A stretch of 64,000 bases of DNA, taken from NCBI RefSeq assembly GCF_000719775.1, contig NZ_JOHR01000006.1:248001-312000 (forward strand). The letters are read 5' to 3'. Made by a program: the position numbers and the translations under genes. The DNA is from Streptomyces sp. NRRL F-5135. GTDB taxonomy: Bacteria; Actinomycetota; Actinomycetes; Streptomycetales; Streptomycetaceae. Of this stretch, positions 44,449 through 51,712 are shown in pieces. The notes beneath the pieces are model-generated. The model worked only from the letters and a program-made list of their open reading frames with translations. It made no database searches and was not told the DNA's origin. How positions within the stretch are numbered: the first letter of the stretch is position 1; each line of letters starts with the position of its first letter.

Positions 44449-46281
44449 TCATTCGGCGACGTCGACTCCGTAGCCACGAGCCAGGTCGGCCAGGCCGTGT
44501 TCATAGCCCTGACCGACGGCACGCAGCCGCCAGCCCTCTCCTCGGCGGTAGAGCTCGGCAAGGATCATGGTGCGCTCGGTGGTAGCGGCGTCGAGGGTGG
44601 CCCGGGCGGCCGGGGCCGCGCCGATCGCGCAGGTGGCGGTGATCTCGATAGCTCCGACGTCGGAGAAAGTCGCGACGCCGTCTGTCGCGGCGGCGATGAC
44701 TACCCTGTGGGTCTCCAGGGGCAGGCGCTCCAGGTCCGCGGTGACGGCCTGCTCCGTCGGACCGTCCGTGGTGAGCCGCACGGTCCCGTCCGGGTGCTCG
44801 GGGGCGCTGTAGAAGACGAAGTCCTCATCTCCGGGAACCTGTTCCCGCGCGTCCACCGCGAAGGCGACGACGTCCACGTCGCAGTCGGCCTGCTGACGCC
44901 AGGTGGCGGCCACCGTCCAGGGCGTTCCGGTTTCGGACAGGTCGATGACGGCACCTCGGACCAGCACCGCAGCCGAGTCCGGCTGGTTCCCGGCTGTGCT
45001 CTTCGTCGGTGCGGGTGCGGGTGCGAGCAGCCAGTCGGCGTCGTGGACGCGGAGACCGAGGGCGGTGATGCGAGTCATGCGCCGGTCCGTTTCGCCGCCG
45101 GGCAGCACGACGACGTCGGTCACGCCGGCGGAGAGGTTGACCGCCGCGGAGGCGCCAAGGACGACGGCACGCGCGCGTGCCCCGACGGCCTGATCGTGGG
45201 TGCCGCCCAGGACCAGGACTCTGCGTCCGGTGAGCGACTGATCCGCCGTGACGGTGGACGCGGTCGGTGCGGCAGTGCGCTGGGCCGGGAGGTTCTGCGT
45301 GGGCGCAGGCTGTGCGGTCGCAGCACTCGCGGGCGTTTGCGCCACGCGACGCGGCCGGGCGGTGCCCTTGGCCTGGCCCGGCTGCACACTCTCCAGCAGC
45401 CGCAGATAGGTCGGCTCGTCCACGAGGGGGACGCCCTCGTCCGCCGCGCGATTCAGCTTTGCAGTTCCGGCGCCGGGATCGTTGGTGACGACGACGCTGG
45501 TCAGGCCGCTGACCGAGGTCATCATGTTCAGCCCGGCCGTCGCCGAGCGGGCGACCAGTTCCTCGCGGGCGACCTGGGTGTCGCCCGTGATGGCGACCTT
45601 CATCCCCTGGACCAGCGCCCCGCCCGATTCCAGACGACCGGGATTGCGGTACGCGCACGGTGTCTTGGGGACGTACGGCTTGTAGTCCTGGCGCGGCGGA
45701 CAGTCCAGGAGCGGCAGGGACAGACCCAGTTGCTCGGCCGCACCCAGCGAGCCGCGCAGGACACCGGAGAGCACCCGTACGTCGTCCCGCGCGTCGTGGG
45801 CCTTCTCCTGGCGCACGCCGTAGTGCGCGGCGAGGGTGCCCAGCTTGAGATCGGGGGTCGCGGGTCCGACCAGACGATTGAGGGCCAGCGTGCACAGCCG
45901 CCTGCTCACCGGCACCCAGGACCGGACGTGGGCGAACTCGTGGGCCAGGAAGTCGTAGTCGAACTGGGCGTTGTGGGCGACCAGGACGCGGCTGCTCAGC
46001 AGCGCTCCCACCTGCGGCGCGATGTCCTCGAAGGTGGGAGCGCCGGCGAGACGGTCGGAGGTGAGGCCGTGGATATGCGCCGGGCCGGGGTCGCAGCCCG
46101 GATTGAGGAGGGTGGAGAACTCCCCCGTCCGGTTGCCCTGTGCGTCGAGCGTGAGGATCGCGAGGGACAGGACACGGTCCCGGCCGGGTCTCAGCCCGGA
46201 GGTCTCCACATCCACCAGCGCCCAGTCATAAGCGTAGTCAGGCAGGGTGGACCACTTCGGGCTCGATGACAGCAGGGCCAT
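44449..46281 (-). CDS. DEDDh exonuclease-BRCT-TerD domain protein
   Basis: 610 aa with an unusual order of domains. Residues about 18-185 are a DnaQ-like 3'-5' exonuclease: LVDVETSG (D24, E26), HNAQFDYDFL and HDARDDVRVL. Residues about 240-315 are a BRCT domain (MKVAITGDTQVAREELVARS) and about 375-445 a second BRCT-like unit (RRVLVLGGTHDQ to RVHDADWLL). Residues about 465-610 are a TerD domain of the stress/tellurium family (VDVVAFAVDAREQVPGDEDF, ERTMILAELYRRGEGWRLRA). ATG 46281 has GGGGGGAAG 7 bp upstream. A role in DNA repair or stress is inferred from the domains. Confidence 0.83.
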   Translation of the reverse strand: MALLSSSPKWSTLPDYAYDWALVDVETSGLRPGRDRVLSLAILTLDAQGNRTGEFSTLLNPGCDPGPAHIHGLTSDRLAGAPTFEDIAPQVGALLSSRVLVAHNAQFDYDFLAHEFAHVRSWVPVSRRLCTLALNRLVGPATPDLKLGTLAAHYGVRQEKAHDARDDVRVLSGVLRGSLGAAEQLGLSLPLLDCPPRQDYKPYVPKTPCAYRNPGRLESGGALVQGMKVAITGDTQVAREELVARSATAGLNMMTSVSGLTSVVVTNDPGAGTAKLNRAADEGVPLVDEPTYLRLLESVQPGQAKGTARPRRVAQTPASAATAQPAPTQNLPAQRTAAPTASTVTADQSLTGRRVLVLGGTHDQAVGARARAVVLGASAAVNLSAGVTDVVVLPGGETDRRMTRITALGLRVHDADWLLAPAPAPTKSTAGNQPDSAAVLVRGAVIDLSETGTPWTVAATWRQQADCDVDVVAFAVDAREQVPGDEDFVFYSAPEHPDGTVRLTTDGPTEQAVTADLERLPLETHRVVIAAATDGVATFSDVGAIEITATCAIGAAPAARATLDAATTERTMILAELYRRGEGWRLRAVGQGYEHGLADLARGYGVDVAE

Positions 46282-46518
46282 ATATGACTTCCCCCCAGAA
46301 ACAGCTGCGCACTCGACCTCTCCGTAATGATGGTCGAAGGGGTGAGATTTTCGCACGTATCGGGCCCTGTTCGTGGTGGATCCATGACGAAGAGCCAGCT
46401 CGGCCCCGCCTGGACAAGTTTCGGCCTCGGCCACGGCCGAGGCGACACGGTGACTTGATGGATCACCGATGCCCACTCCGCGTACGCACCCTGAACCGCC
46501 CCGGGTTCGTTAGAGATC

Positions 46519-47463
46519 TCAGTTGGTGGCTGTGAGCTGGGGTTTCGTGGTTGCTCGGTAGGAGTTGGCTTCGTATTCGACGGGCGGAATGTGCCCTATC
46601 TCACCGTGGAGTCGGCGGTGGTTGTACCAGTCGACCCACTCGGCGGTGGCGAGTTCGACGTGCGAGAGCGTCTTCCATGGCCGCATCGGCTTGATGACCT
46701 CGGTCTTGAACAGGCCGATCGTCGACTCCATCAGCGCGTTGTCGTACGCGTCGCCGACCGAGCCGATGGAGGCCGCGATCTGGGCCGCATCCAGGTGTTC
46801 GGCCAGCCGGAATGACGTGTATTGCGACCCCGCGTCGGAGTGGTGGACCAGTTCGCCGGGCACGGGCGGCCGGCCGTCGCGGTCGCGCTGCCACAGACCC
46901 ATGTCCAGGGCTCAGGACGAGTTGGGTCTCCTTCGACAGCGAGGCGGACCAGCCGACGATGCGGCGGGAGAAAGTGTCCACGACGAAGGCGACATAGACG
47001 ACGCCCGCCCAGGTGGCCACGTGCGTGAAGTCGGCGACCCAGGTCCGGTTGGGGGCCGGGGCGACGAAGTCCCGGTCGACGCGGTCCGGGGCCCGGGCGG
47101 CGGCTGGGTCCGGCATGGGGGTGATCACCTTCTTGCCGCGCACCGCGCCGGCGATGCCGATTTCGCGCATCGGGCGCTCGGTCGTGCAGCGGGCCGCCGC
47201 ATGCCCCTGCCGCTTCAGCTCGCGCCAGACCTTTCTCGCGCCATAGACACGGTAGTTGGACTGGTAGACCTCCTGGATCAGCTCCTTGAGTTCTTCGTCC
47301 CGCACCGCTCGCGGCGAAGGAGCCGCTTGTCGTTTCTTGCAGGCGTAGTAGGTGGAGGGGGCGATCTTGCAGCCGTGCTGGGTCAGCGTGCGGCAGATCG
47401 ACTCGACCCCGCCGAAGCGGACCCGGTGCTCGTCGATGAACGTTACGAGCGAGGCAGTGGCCG
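46519..47463 (-). pseudogene. IS3 OrfB transposase, frameshifted
   Basis: DDE integrase domain in two frames. The first part runs from LVTFIDEHRVRFGGVESICR through NRTWVADFTHVATWAGVVYV (first Asp) to SKETQLVL. About 2 bp are missing near 46910. The second part continues in another frame with MGLWQRDRDG, HHSDAGSQYTSF (second Asp) and NALMESTIGLFKTEV (Glu). All catalytic residues exist but not in one protein. Normally expressed by translational frameshift from OrfA, which it overlaps slightly. Confidence 0.82.
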
Positions 47464-47769
47464 GTCGAGCTCGGCTGCGGAGAAACTCGCCGCGGCCTTC
47501 AAGATCTCATTCGCGCGCATGAGTTCGGCGATCTCCTTCTTCATCGCCTTGATCTGCGCGGATTCCCCGCTCGTGGTCCCCGGCAGGGTCCCGGAATCGA
47601 TCTGGTCCTGGCGGGCCCACTTGCGCAGCGTCTCGCGTGAGCCGATACCGAGCTTGACCATGACCGCGTTGATCGCGGCGGACTCGGTCGGGTAGTCACC
47701 GCGGACCTCAGCGACCATGCGCACCGCGCGCTTGCGCAGCTCAGGGGGATAAGAGGAGGGACGTGCCAT
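47443..47769 (-). CDS. IS3 OrfA (transposase helix-turn-helix subunit)
   Basis: 108 aa, intact: MARPSSYPPELRKRAVRMVA helix-turn-helix start, SRETLRKWARQDQID, then a leucine-zipper-like coiled coil IKAMKKEIAELMRANEILKA. Binds the IS ends and sets up OrfB by frameshifting. Confidence 0.87.
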   Translation of the reverse strand: MARPSSYPPELRKRAVRMVAEVRGDYPTESAAINAVMVKLGIGSRETLRKWARQDQIDSGTLPGTTSGESAQIKAMKKEIAELMRANEILKAAASFSAAELDRPLPRS

Positions 47770-47820
47770 GACTCTGATCCTTACACGGAATCGAGTCTCT
47801 ATTCGAACCGGGGCGGTTCA

Positions 47821-47924
47821 ACCCGCGGGAACAGACCGCCGACCTCCAGCAGCAACTCCTCCAGCCGGTCCGACCACTCCGCATCCGTGATCTCGGCCGG
47901 AACCTCCAGCAACTCTGCCTGCAT
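47821..47924 (-). pseudogene. N-terminal stub of an IS701-type transposase gene
   Basis: Reads MQAELLEVPAEITDAEWSDR then LEELLLEVGGLFPRV and is cut by the IS3 element. The sequence and the upstream TCAGTTGTAGATCAC region (minus strand, near 47975-47990) look like the beginning of a Streptomyces IS701-family transposase. Past the other side of the IS3 copy the frame reaches a stop within about 10 codons, so the rest was already gone. Confidence 0.5.
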
Positions 47925-48011
47925 ACACGGCAGTTACCCGCCACCAGAGATCACCGAACTACCACACCCACCGTGATCTACAACTGAAGGGCCTGAGCCT
48001 CGATCTTGCAG

Positions 48012-48041
48012 AAGGGTCCGCCGATGGATTCGACGGACCCT
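48012..48041. terminator. Hairpin, terminator-like
   Basis: AAGGGTCCG (48012-48020) and CGGACCCTT (48033-48041) form a perfect 9-bp stem with a 12-nt loop, followed by TTC. Lies between the IS701 stub and the IS630 element. Confidence 0.45.
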
Positions 48042-48103
48042 TTCGAACAATTGAGGTTAATCCTCACCGTGTAGCGCGCGATACTGGGAATAGACACGCG
48101 CTA

Positions 48104-49523
48104 GTGTCCTGCGCCAGAAATTGCAGGCTTAAGTCTGTTTCAGGTTTCGGTGGTCGGTGGGTTGATTTTGGTGAGGTAGTCGGCGAGGGAGTTGAGGATC
48201 TCGTCGGCGGTCTTGGTCCAGGTGAAGGGCCTGGGGTTCTTGTTCCATCCGTCGATCCAGGCCCTGATGTCTTGCTCAAGGGCCTTCACGGAGGTGTGGA
48301 CGCCGCGGCGGATGAGCTTGTCCGTCAACAGGCCGAACCATCGCTCGACCTGGTTCATCCAGGAGGAGCCGGTGGGGGTGAAGTGGACGTGGAAGCGGGG
48401 GTGTTTTCCCAGCCAAGTCCTGATCTCGGCGGTGTTGTGGGTGGCGTAGTTGTCACAGACCAGATGGACGTCGAGGCCGACGGGCACCGCCTTGTCGATC
48501 CGGATCAGGAACTTCTTGAACTCGATGGCCCGGTGGCGGCGGTGCAGTTGCGATATGACGCTGCCGTCGGCGATGTTGAACGCGGCGAACAGGCTCGTGA
48601 TGCAGTACCGGTAGTAGTCGTGGGTGCGCCGCTCGGGCATGCCCGGCATCATCGGCAGTACGGGCTGGGACCGGTCCAGCGCCTGGATCTGGCTCTTCTC
48701 GTCCACGCACAGCACCACCGCCTTCTCGGGCGGATGGTGGTACAGGCCGACGACGTCGACGACCTTCGCGATGAATTGCGGGTCGGTGGAGAGCTTGAAG
48801 GCGTCCTGGAGATGGGGCTTGAGGTCGAACTTCTTCCAGATCCGCCCGATGGTGGACTTCGACAGGCCGGTGTGCTGGGCCATCGAAGCCCGCGACCAGT
48901 GGGTGTCCTGACCCGGGGTGGACTCCAACGTCGCCGTGAGCACGTCCTCGACCTGGTCCAACAGGATCGAGGGCGGTCTGCCGGGACGCGGCTCATCACT
49001 CAGCCCGTCCAGCCGCAAGCGGATGAACCTCGACCGCCAACGGTTCACCGTTCCGTGTGAAACACCGAGCTCGGCGGCGACCTCCTTGTTCGTCCCACCG
49101 TCCGCGCACCGCAGCACGATCCTCGCCCGCAGCGCCAAAAACTGCGCGGTCTTCGCCCGCCGCGCCCAGCGCGTCAACTCCGCGCGCTCAGCCTCGGTGA
49201 GGACCAGGTCCGGCTTGCGCCGGCCCGGTCGCGGCTCGTCGGCCAGACCTGCCAGCCGGTGAGCCGCGAACCGGGAGCGCCACTTGCGCACCGTCGCCAC
49301 ATTCACACCCAAGTCGGCCGCCACCTGTGAACTTGACGCACCATCTGCACAAGACAGGACGATCCGAGCGCGCTCGGCCGAACGAGATCCCGCCCCACCA
49401 CCCGCCCAACGCGACAACTCGGCGCGCTCCTCCTCGGACAGCACAACCTCGACAGCACGCGGACCCCGATGCGACATGAAAACAGCCTACAGATTTAAGA
49501 CCATATTTTCCGGCGCATCACAC
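48104..49523 (-). mobile_element. IS630-family insertion sequence flanked by TA
   Basis: About 1420 bp with imperfect inverted ends: GTGTCCTGCGCCAGAAA at the left and, on the opposite strand, GTGTGATGCGCCGGAAA at the right, each with CTTAA and TCTGT further in. A TA dinucleotide lies at both junctions (48102-48103 and 49524-49525), as expected for IS630/Tc1 target duplication. It interrupts the gene at 49518-50288. Confidence 0.82.
48140..49477 (-). CDS. IS630-family transposase with duplicated helix-turn-helix domain
   Basis: 445 aa. Two similar helix-turn-helix units follow each other: residues about 12-85 (EEERAELSRW, VRKWRSRFAAHRLAGLADEP) and about 92-160 (EAERAELTRW, VNRWRSRFIRLRLDGLSDEP). 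The DDE domain then has VLCVDEKSQIQALDR, HLVCDNYATHNT and SSWMNQVERWFGLL with the three acidic residues. The frame is intact and should be active. The repeat of the DNA-binding part makes it longer than the common ~350-residue form. Confidence 0.87.
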   Translation of the reverse strand: MSHRGPRAVEVVLSEEERAELSRWAGGGAGSRSAERARIVLSCADGASSSQVAADLGVNVATVRKWRSRFAAHRLAGLADEPRPGRRKPDLVLTEAERAELTRWARRAKTAQFLALRARIVLRCADGGTNKEVAAELGVSHGTVNRWRSRFIRLRLDGLSDEPRPGRPPSILLDQVEDVLTATLESTPGQDTHWSRASMAQHTGLSKSTIGRIWKKFDLKPHLQDAFKLSTDPQFIAKVVDVVGLYHHPPEKAVVLCVDEKSQIQALDRSQPVLPMMPGMPERRTHDYYRYCITSLFAAFNIADGSVISQLHRRHRAIEFKKFLIRIDKAVPVGLDVHLVCDNYATHNTAEIRTWLGKHPRFHVHFTPTGSSWMNQVERWFGLLTDKLIRRGVHTSVKALEQDIRAWIDGWNKNPRPFTWTKTADEILNSLADYLTKINPPTTET

Positions 49524-50288
49524 TAGGTCGACGTCCTTTGGGTCGATCTTCAGGTAGACCAGCAGCTTGCTTCGCTGCGGCGGGCACAGGCAGGCGAAGT
49601 TTCGCAGCCGCTGATACGCCCGGTAGGTCTTGCGCTCAACCCGGTTCACGCCATCCCCGAGCCCGAGCAGGACCTTGTCGACCGCGCCCGCCAACTCCAC
49701 CATCGACGCGCCCTGGACGCCGGCCGCCGCCCGGACAACTGCCTGGCGCCGACTCCGGTGGCCCACCTGCATGCCGCAGCTCACTGAGGCCACGGTCTCA
49801 AGCCCGAGCAGGTCGCTGCCGAAGAGCCGGTAGCGGACCAGGTCGATCGACCTCCGGTGCTCGCGCACGGCGTGCACGTCGTAGCGAGTGAAGTCGCCGG
49901 CGATGCAGATCAGGCGTGGAGCGCTCCACAGGACCTGGGACGCGGCCGTCACCCCGAGCCGGTCGCGGACCAGGTACTCGAACTCAGCGCCGTGGTCCAT
50001 CAGCCACGAGAGGTAGAACAGCCCCTGGTTGATGACGCCGGCGTCGACACCGCGCTTGTACTCCACGATGACCGGCGATCCGTTTTCGTCCAGCCCGAGC
50101 GAGTCGATCCGGCCCCCGTGCACCGGCCCGGTGCCGTACTCGCTCGCCAGGAACCGGACGCCCAGCAGCGTCTCCATGTGCGCCTCGACGAGACTCTGCA
50201 CATCTGCCTCGATCTCAGCAAGAAGCGGCATGACCTCGGTCATGCCTCTATTGGCCGTGTCCATGCGGAACAGCTTCAGGCCCGACAC
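49518..50288 (-). pseudogene. DUF5655/NucS-like nuclease-fold protein truncated by IS630
   Basis: 256 codons remain. From GTG 50288 (AGGAGGGGAAG just upstream) it reads VSGLKLFRMDTANRGMTEVM, then MLLGVRFLASEY-like ETLLGVRFLASEYGTG, GGRIDSLGLDENGSPVIVEY (restriction-endonuclease-type D...ExK core: D, E-Y-K) and APRLICIAGDFTRYD. The conserved C-terminal region is lost: the frame enters the IS630 end and stops at once (CTA GTG TGA). Related proteins carry a DUF91/NucS-like nuclease core and DUF5655 tail; function is not known. Confidence 0.7.
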
Positions 50289-50492
50289 CTTCCCCTCCTC
50301 GGCTCGGAGATCACCAACGCCGACGAGGTACAGGATTGTTTCCGCAAGAGCGTTCGAGGGTGTGAAGATGGGGTGAGAAGCACTTTCGAGACCATGGGAA
50401 GGTGCCAGCACCCCACCGGTCACTCGAACGGCCAGATCCCACATACGTCCCACAAAACACCTGGCTACCCATCACAGATTCGGTAAAGCGCA

Positions 50493-50615
50493 GGTCAGAG
50501 CGGGTCTACGTGGGATACAGCAGGCGCCTTCTAAGCGCTTGGCCGCAAGTTCGAGTCCTGCCGGGGGCGCATGTCTCCGCCCACTTGAGAGGGCTTTTTG
50601 CTGGTCAGAGCGGGT
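50493..50615 (+). repeat. 13-bp direct repeats flanking the tRNA remnant
   Basis: GGTCAGAGCGGGT occurs at 50493-50505 and again at 50603-50615, followed in both by a diverged GATACA motif (50515-50520 and 50622-50627). The pair brackets the tRNA-Arg 3' half and could be integrase arm sites or a leftover of the integration event. Confidence 0.5.
50521..50571 (+). tRNA. 3' half of tRNA-Arg(TCT), probable integration-site scar (not a functional tRNA)
   Basis: From the anticodon stem on, GGCGCCTTCTAAGCGC gives a stem-loop with TCT anticodon, then the T arm GCAAGTTCGAGTCCTGC (one A/C mismatch in the stem) and the acceptor strand CGGGGGC, then GCA. The D arm and 5' acceptor strand are absent upstream. 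Partial 3' tRNA ends like this are what actinomycete integrative elements leave as attachment sites. The intact gene should be elsewhere. Confidence 0.65.
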
Positions 50616-51034
50616 GCAGCCAGATACAATAGAACGCCGGACCGCCCCCGGCGCTCGCGGGGAAGGTCCGGAGCTGTCCGACTGTCACCGGGCCTCTGCG
50701 GGTGGCTGCGGTGAATACGCGGAGAAGTTCTCCAGGGTCGACGGGGCCGGCTACCGATCGGCTGACGCTTCCCCTTCGCGGCCCGTGCACCGCAGCCGCT
50801 CGTTGCGGAAGATTTCAAGTCCAGTGAGATGGTCGTGACGGGGAGCCGGATCAGATCCGGCGGGCTTGGCCCTGGTCATGAGAGGGTGGTTCTCCTGTCG
50901 TGCCCTCGCAAGCCAACCCGACGAGGCGGGACGTCTCACCCAAGGCTGACAGAGAGGGGTCGGGCCATGGCGGGTACGGTGGCTTCTGTACACGCTGGCC
51001 CACGACGAAGTCGAGCAGGCTGTGCATGACATGA
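50572..51034. other. Region without a recognisable gene, left of the CRISPR-cas locus
   Basis: No frame here shows family motifs. The minus-strand frame ending in RPRQDSNLRP is the well-known reading of antisense tRNA-type sequence. The region probably holds the promoter for the mini-array beginning at 51035, but I see no confident -35/-10 pair. Confidence 0.4.
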
Positions 51035-51124
51035 CGGGTCCTCGCATACGCGGGGGTGGTCCCCGAGATCATCCATCTTGAGGTGTACCGAATCTGTGAT
51101 CCCCGCGCATGCGGGGCTACGAGG
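51035..51124 (+). CRISPR. Degenerate two-repeat mini-array (one spacer) upstream of cas3
   Basis: Repeat A (51035-51063) agrees with the main-array repeat at 24 of 29 positions. Repeat B (51096-51124) agrees at 20 of the first 23, then diverges. Starts are 61 bp apart, equal to the main-array period, leaving a 32-nt spacer (51064-51095). The changes spare what a single crRNA needs: the last eight bases of repeat A (GTGGTCCC, the 5' handle) are intact, and both hairpins still form (CCTCGC/GCGGGG with one G-T wobble in A; CCCCGC/GCGGGG in B), with drift in the loops and in the outer flanks. Same strand as the main array. Confidence 0.8.
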
Positions 51125-51168
51125 CGACACAGGTGCGTTCTGTTATGAGCACAGGAGTCAGTCTGAAC

Positions 51169-51234
51169 TGAGATCATCTCCCCCTTTTCTCCCGTCAACT
51201 CTTATGAACCGAGAACATCCTCTTGAGGTGATCC
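51169..51234 (+). promoter_or_regulatory. Two sites matching the mini-array spacer, between it and cas3
   Basis: Site 1: GAGATCATC at 51170-51178 equals spacer positions 2-10. Site 2: CGAGAACATCC at 51210-51220 equals positions 1-11 except position 6, and TCTTGAGGTG at 51221-51230 continues the match after a one-base gap. Both are directly preceded by GAAC (51165-51168 and 51206-51209) and their first bases are 41 bp apart. They lie where the promoter or 5' leader of the cas operon must be. Consistent with DNA sites for Cascade guided by the mini-array RNA; function is inferred. Confidence 0.55.
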
Positions 51235-51284
51235 TTTCAGCACCCGACCAACTAGGCGTCTCCCGACTTCGGCTGAAAGCCCGC

Positions 51285-51324
51285 GAGGCTCGGTGTGGAG
51301 CCACTAGGCTCCACACCGAGCCTC
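51285..51324 (+). terminator. 18-bp perfect hairpin in the cas 5' region
   Basis: GAGGCTCGGTGTGGAGCC (51285-51302), loop ACTA, and its exact complement at 51307-51324. Very stable, with no T run after it. It may end transcription from the left, or act as an attenuator in the leader of the cas transcript. Confidence 0.6.
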
Positions 51325-51429
51325 AAGCTCGGCCCAGCATGTGGGCCGGACTCGGATACATACTCCGCAGCATCGGAGAGCCGAGCCCGACCCGTCCCCA
51401 AGTGCCTCAAGGACAAGGAGATTCTAGCC

Positions 51430-51579
51430 ATGCCCGCGTTAATCGCGCCTGACCAGCCGCCCGATCCCCCGATCTGGGGGCTGATCACCGCCATGATCGC
51501 TGCCTCGCCGGACCGGCCCTGGGCCTGGGCAGCCCTTCTCGCAGTCGGCGTCGTGCTCTCCAGCCGACGCCGAACCTGA
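51430..51579 (+). CDS. Small hypothetical membrane protein before cas3
   Basis: 49 aa. ATG 51430 has an AAGGAG ribosome site 9 bp upstream (51415-51420), better than most in the window. The peptide is Pro-rich at first (APDQPPDPPIWGLI), then has a hydrophobic stretch WAWAALLAVGVVL and ends SSRRRT, the layout of a one-pass membrane protein. It lies between the hairpin and cas3, so it could be a leader peptide of the operon. Not recognised; may still be chance. Confidence 0.4.
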   Translation: MPALIAPDQPPDPPIWGLITAMIAASPDRPWAWAALLAVGVVLSSRRRT

Positions 51580-51712
51580 CCCTCCTGGCCCTTACGTGAG
51601 GGCGGGCACCCGCGCCAGCGGCTGTCCGCCCTCACCTGGCCGACAGCCCTGCCACGTCGTCCGTATCACGACCCGCTTACAGTGCTGACCAGCTCTGCGG
51701 AGGGAAACCGAC

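Larger units (their letters stand above)
46492..47820 (-). mobile_element. IS3-family insertion sequence with 4-bp target duplication
   Basis: 1329 bp. Ends are inverted repeats starting TGAACCGCCCCGG (46492 onward; 47820 backward), flanked by the direct repeat ACCC at 46488-46491 and 47821-47824. It carries OrfA and OrfB on the minus strand. OrfB has a frameshift, so the copy is probably unable to move on its own. The right flank is the start of another transposase gene, so this is a nested insertion. Confidence 0.85.

Noticed and set aside
50531..50818. Minus-strand frame ending RPRQDSNLRPSA
   Set aside because: This ending is the typical antisense translation of tRNA 3' sequence and is not a gene.
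50974..51002. Possible third degenerate CRISPR repeat, one period left of repeat A
   Set aside because: The in-phase 29 bp match the repeat no better than chance and form no hairpin.
51125..51153. Possible further repeat units to the right of repeat B
   Set aside because: At the next in-phase position (51157) there is no repeat similarity, so the mini-array has only one spacer.
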